In this document: one piece after another, positions 62,163 to 64,000 of the stretch
Layout of the letters: every line of letters begins with the position of its first letter
Numbering within the stretch: the stretch's first letter is position 1
Assembly: GCF_009796285.1 (NCBI RefSeq)
Contig: NZ_CP047020.1
Span: 1-64,000 of the forward strand
Source: Streptomyces broussonetiae
Lineage (GTDB): Bacteria; Actinomycetota; Actinomycetes; Streptomycetales; Streptomycetaceae
Direction: 5' to 3'
Length of the DNA: 64,000 nucleotides
Notes under the pieces: generated by a model
The model's input: the letters and a program-made list of their open reading frames with translations, nothing else
Told to the model about the DNA's origin: nothing
Database searches by the model: none
Program-made: the position numbers and the translations under genes

Positions 62163-62444
62163 GGGCGCCTGTACCGGTGACTGTCCGAGCCAGGTGATGG
62201 TGAGAACGGAGAGGCGGCGAAGTGGCCGGTTCACCCAGTAGGTGAGGGAGAGCTGGCCGACGGAGGCGTGGCGGACGTCCTCGCCCTCGGGGTCCTCCGC
62301 GTTCCACTGCCGAAAGCCCCACGGGTCGGCGGCGGCGGCGTCCAGGACGTCCCACACCATGTCTTCGACGTGCTCGGGCAGGGTGTCGAGGGACTTCGCG
62401 GCCGGGGCGGAGAAGCGGACCGCGTACGGCTGCTGTTCGGTCAC
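62160..62444 (-). CDS. ParE/RelE-type toxin
   Basis: 94 residues from a GTG that overlaps the antitoxin stop (GTGA). YAVRFSAPAAKSLDTLPEHV, DPWGFRQWNAEDPEGEDVRH, GQLSLTYWVNRPLRRLSVLT fits the RelE/ParE fold (strand-helix-helix then three strands). The usual catalytic basic residues are not obvious, as in ParE gyrase inhibitors. Paired with a DUF6247 antitoxin. Confidence 0.75.
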   Translation of the reverse strand: MTEQQPYAVRFSAPAAKSLDTLPEHVEDMVWDVLDAAAADPWGFRQWNAEDPEGEDVRHASVGQLSLTYWVNRPLRRLSVLTITWLGQSPVQAP

Positions 62445-62746
62445 CGGCGCCGCCCGCGGAGCTGCGCCATGTCGATGAACTCGCTGTCGTCGTAGCCGGA
62501 GGCGACGAACGCGTCGACCGCCGGGGCGGAGGCGAGGCGGCCCTGCCAGTCCTGGACGACCTCGTACAGCCCGCCGAGGGAGAACGTGCGCCGTGATTCG
62601 TCGAGCGCGGCCACCCACTCCCGCTCGAAGGCCGGCACCCAGGTGTCGGCGCGCCGGTCGGCGCGCAGCTGGGCGAGGAGTTCGGCCGGCGCCCCGGGCG
62701 CGGGGGCGTACGGCGTGACGGGGGCGTGGTCGGGCTGCGCGCTCAT
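62441..62746 (-). CDS. DUF6247-family antitoxin
   Basis: 101 residues from an ATG with GGGAGGA upstream. The family segment is ADRRADTWVPAFEREWVAAL, DESRRTFSLGGLYEVVQDWQ, GRLASAPAVDAFVASGYDDS, followed by an Arg-rich end. DUF6247 proteins sit directly before RelE/ParE-like toxins in actinobacteria, as here. Confidence 0.75.
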   Translation of the reverse strand: MSAQPDHAPVTPYAPAPGAPAELLAQLRADRRADTWVPAFEREWVAALDESRRTFSLGGLYEVVQDWQGRLASAPAVDAFVASGYDDSEFIDMAQLRGRRR

Positions 62747-62823
62747 CTGGTCCTCCCGGCGGGTCATCCCCTCACGGTACGCGCGCCGGGTGGCCGTGGA
62801 TGCAGGCATGGACGGATCCCCTC

Positions 62824-63230
62824 CTACCGGGTGCGCAGGGTGCGGGCGACGGCCTGGGCGTGCTCGCGCAGTGGCAGGTCCTGCTTGTCCCAGTTGGCGG
62901 CCACGTAGTTGAGGAGTTCGGTTGTGGCGCGCTCAGAGTCGCTCGGGTCGCTGGCGAGCAGCCTGTCGGCGGCGAGGGCGACGTCGAAGGCCGGGGTGGA
63001 CAGGTCTTGCGGGGCGATGGCGTTGTCGCGGTCGATGTCCAGGACCAGGAGGTGGCGCACCTGGTTGCGGGTCTGGATGGTGATGGTGTCCTCGCGCGGC
63101 GAGTCCGCGTCCGCGGTGACGAAGCCGGGGTGGTTGAGGATCACCGCGGCGATGGCCTCGGTGACACCGGCTCGGGCAGCAGGTCGTTGTCGGTGGGCGC
63201 CGCGTCCTTGAAGGTCAGCGTGTAGTTCAT
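62824..63230 (-). pseudogene. Hypothetical protein with one frameshift
   Basis: ATG 63230 begins MNYTLTFKDAAPTDNDLLPE; after an indel near 63170 another frame continues VTEAIAAVILNHPGFVTADA, TITIQTRNQVRHLLVLDIDR, FDVALAADRLLASDPSDSER to the stop at 62824. Together about 134 residues, cytoplasmic, unknown. A sequencing error is possible. Confidence 0.5.
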
Positions 63231-63443
63231 CCCGGCCTCGGTGGTGAACCTCGCCGCCGGGGTCGGCGTCTGCGGCCTCGAAGTGCGGGCTGCGGCGCGG
63301 CGCGCACCCCTGCCGGGTGCTGGGGCCGACGGGTACGGCGGCCCGTGTCCCCGCCCGCCCAAGGCGCCGGCCCAGGCCCACCGCAGTCGCCGATCCGGGG
63401 CCGCCCCAGCCGCCGGCCGCGGGATGTGGCTACGGCGCCGGGT

Positions 63444-64000
63444 TCAGGGGATCGTCGAGCACGCCTGCCAGGCGGCCCGCCTCGTCGGTCGGGGCGAGGC
63501 CGGGTCGAGGCCGCCGGCCGCCGTCGCCAGCGCGGTGAGGGCCGGGACCAGGCCGGCGCGCTGGGGTGCGGGCAGGCGCTCGACCAGGGCCCGGATCTCC
63601 GCGCGGCGGTGGCGGAGAACGCGCTCCACCAGATCCTCACCGGCACCGGTCAGCCGGAGCACGACCTCGCGGCGGTTGTCCGGGTTGACCCGCCGGTCGG
63701 TCAGACCGAGGCCCTCCAGGCGTTCGGCCATGCGCAGTGCGGTGGACGGGGTGACGCCCAGGGTCGCGGCCATGGCGGCCAGCTTGATCGGGCCGCAGGT
63801 GTGCAGGGCGACCAGGGAGCGCAGTTGAGGAAGGGTCAGCGCAACGTCGACGGAGGCGAGGGCGCGGGCGGAGAGGGCGACGATCAGCCGCGAGGCCGCC
63901 ATCACGGCGACGGTGACCTCCTCCGCCTCCCGGTCCAGTGCCTCCTCCGACAGACCCAGCGGGCCCCGGCCCCGCCCCCGGGCCTGCCCCGCGGCCCCCG
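63444..64000 (-). CDS. MarR-family regulator, 5' end outside window
   Basis: The winged helix is clear: MAASRLIVALSARALASVDV, TLPQLRSLVALHTCGPIKLA, ATLGVTPSTALRMAERLEGL, GLTDRRVNPDNRREVVLRLT. The frame is open upstream past 63905 (EEALDREAEEVTVAV is part of the first helix) with no convincing start before base 64000. MarR proteins repress nearby genes and respond to small molecules. The target is not visible. Confidence 0.85.
   Translation of the reverse strand, partial: GAAGQARGRGRGPLGLSEEALDREAEEVTVAVMAASRLIVALSARALASVDVALTLPQLRSLVALHTCGPIKLAAMAATLGVTPSTALRMAERLEGLGLTDRRVNPDNRREVVLRLTGAGEDLVERVLRHRRAEIRALVERLPAPQRAGLVPALTALATAAGGLDPASPRPTRRAAWQACSTIP

Noticed and set aside
1..64000. CRISPR arrays, tRNA and rRNA genes
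   Set aside because: No series of regularly spaced repeats and no tRNA or rRNA-like conserved segments were seen on reading through.

Overview
The window is GC-rich, with G or C at almost every third codon position, and its gene families (LCP/LytR proteins with LytR_C tails, DUF6542, DUF6247 antitoxin, Pls/PosA-type acyltransferase) point to a Streptomyces or close relative. The density of insertion sequences and broken genes points to an accessory region such as a chromosome arm or large plasmid. No rRNA, tRNA or CRISPR array was seen.

Region by region. 1-6000: the end of a secreted PDZ protein, two related Lys/Arg-rich blocks, and a MerR regulator split by an IS256 element inside what looks like a composite IS982 element. 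5550-12460: a MazF-type toxin-antitoxin pair, a divergent cold-shock protein, a DUF1963-like protein, integrase debris, a HEAT-repeat protein, a SUFU protein and a serine beta-lactamase-fold hydrolase. 12600-20430: a PadR/DUF1048 pair with a long palindromic operator, then a heavily rearranged stretch with a truncated ArsR gene, a small gene pair (A1/B1) hit by an IS21 element, an IS256-type and an IS110 transposase. 20600-31210: an ArsR-MgtA unit, a TatB-like protein, a secreted TPM-like protein, an LCP protein with a coupled 59-residue ORF, a second cold-shock-like protein, a second ArsR, a second LCP and a DUF6542 protein. 31900-36500: a phospholipase C/beta-propeller fusion and unknown genes. 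36835-39784: a compact cassette of a secreted Ig-like protein ending in an S74 autoprocessing motif, a separate S74 chaperone-like protein, a GT2-GT25 double glycosyltransferase and a PqqD-like protein. 39800-44130: fragments of a DNA ligase, a NodB deacetylase, a Pls/PosA enzyme and RodA. 44370-50250: FtsW/RodA, a second TatB, a UppP fragment, a third LCP, a STAS protein and a damaged second copy of the A/B pair (A2/B2). 50365-58400: IS1182, a lytic transglycosylase, IS630, a decayed large serine recombinase and regulator fragments. 58384-64000: a CHAT protease with two divergent partners, a ParE/DUF6247 toxin-antitoxin pair and the 3' part of a MarR gene.

The main unifying signal is a TTGCGCAA-type motif, often followed by a TATGCAA-like half, that lies 30-110 bases upstream of at least nine genes scattered over 38 kb. 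Most of those genes build or act on the cell envelope: TatB, TPM-like, LCP, DUF6542-LCP, an ion-channel-like membrane protein, FtsW, a lytic transglycosylase, and both copies of the A gene. Two intact ArsR-type regulators with nearly the same recognition helix, and a fragment of a third, lie in the same region. My inference is a dispersed envelope regulon under ArsR-type control, built on a parallel set of envelope genes that insertion sequences and deletions are now eroding.
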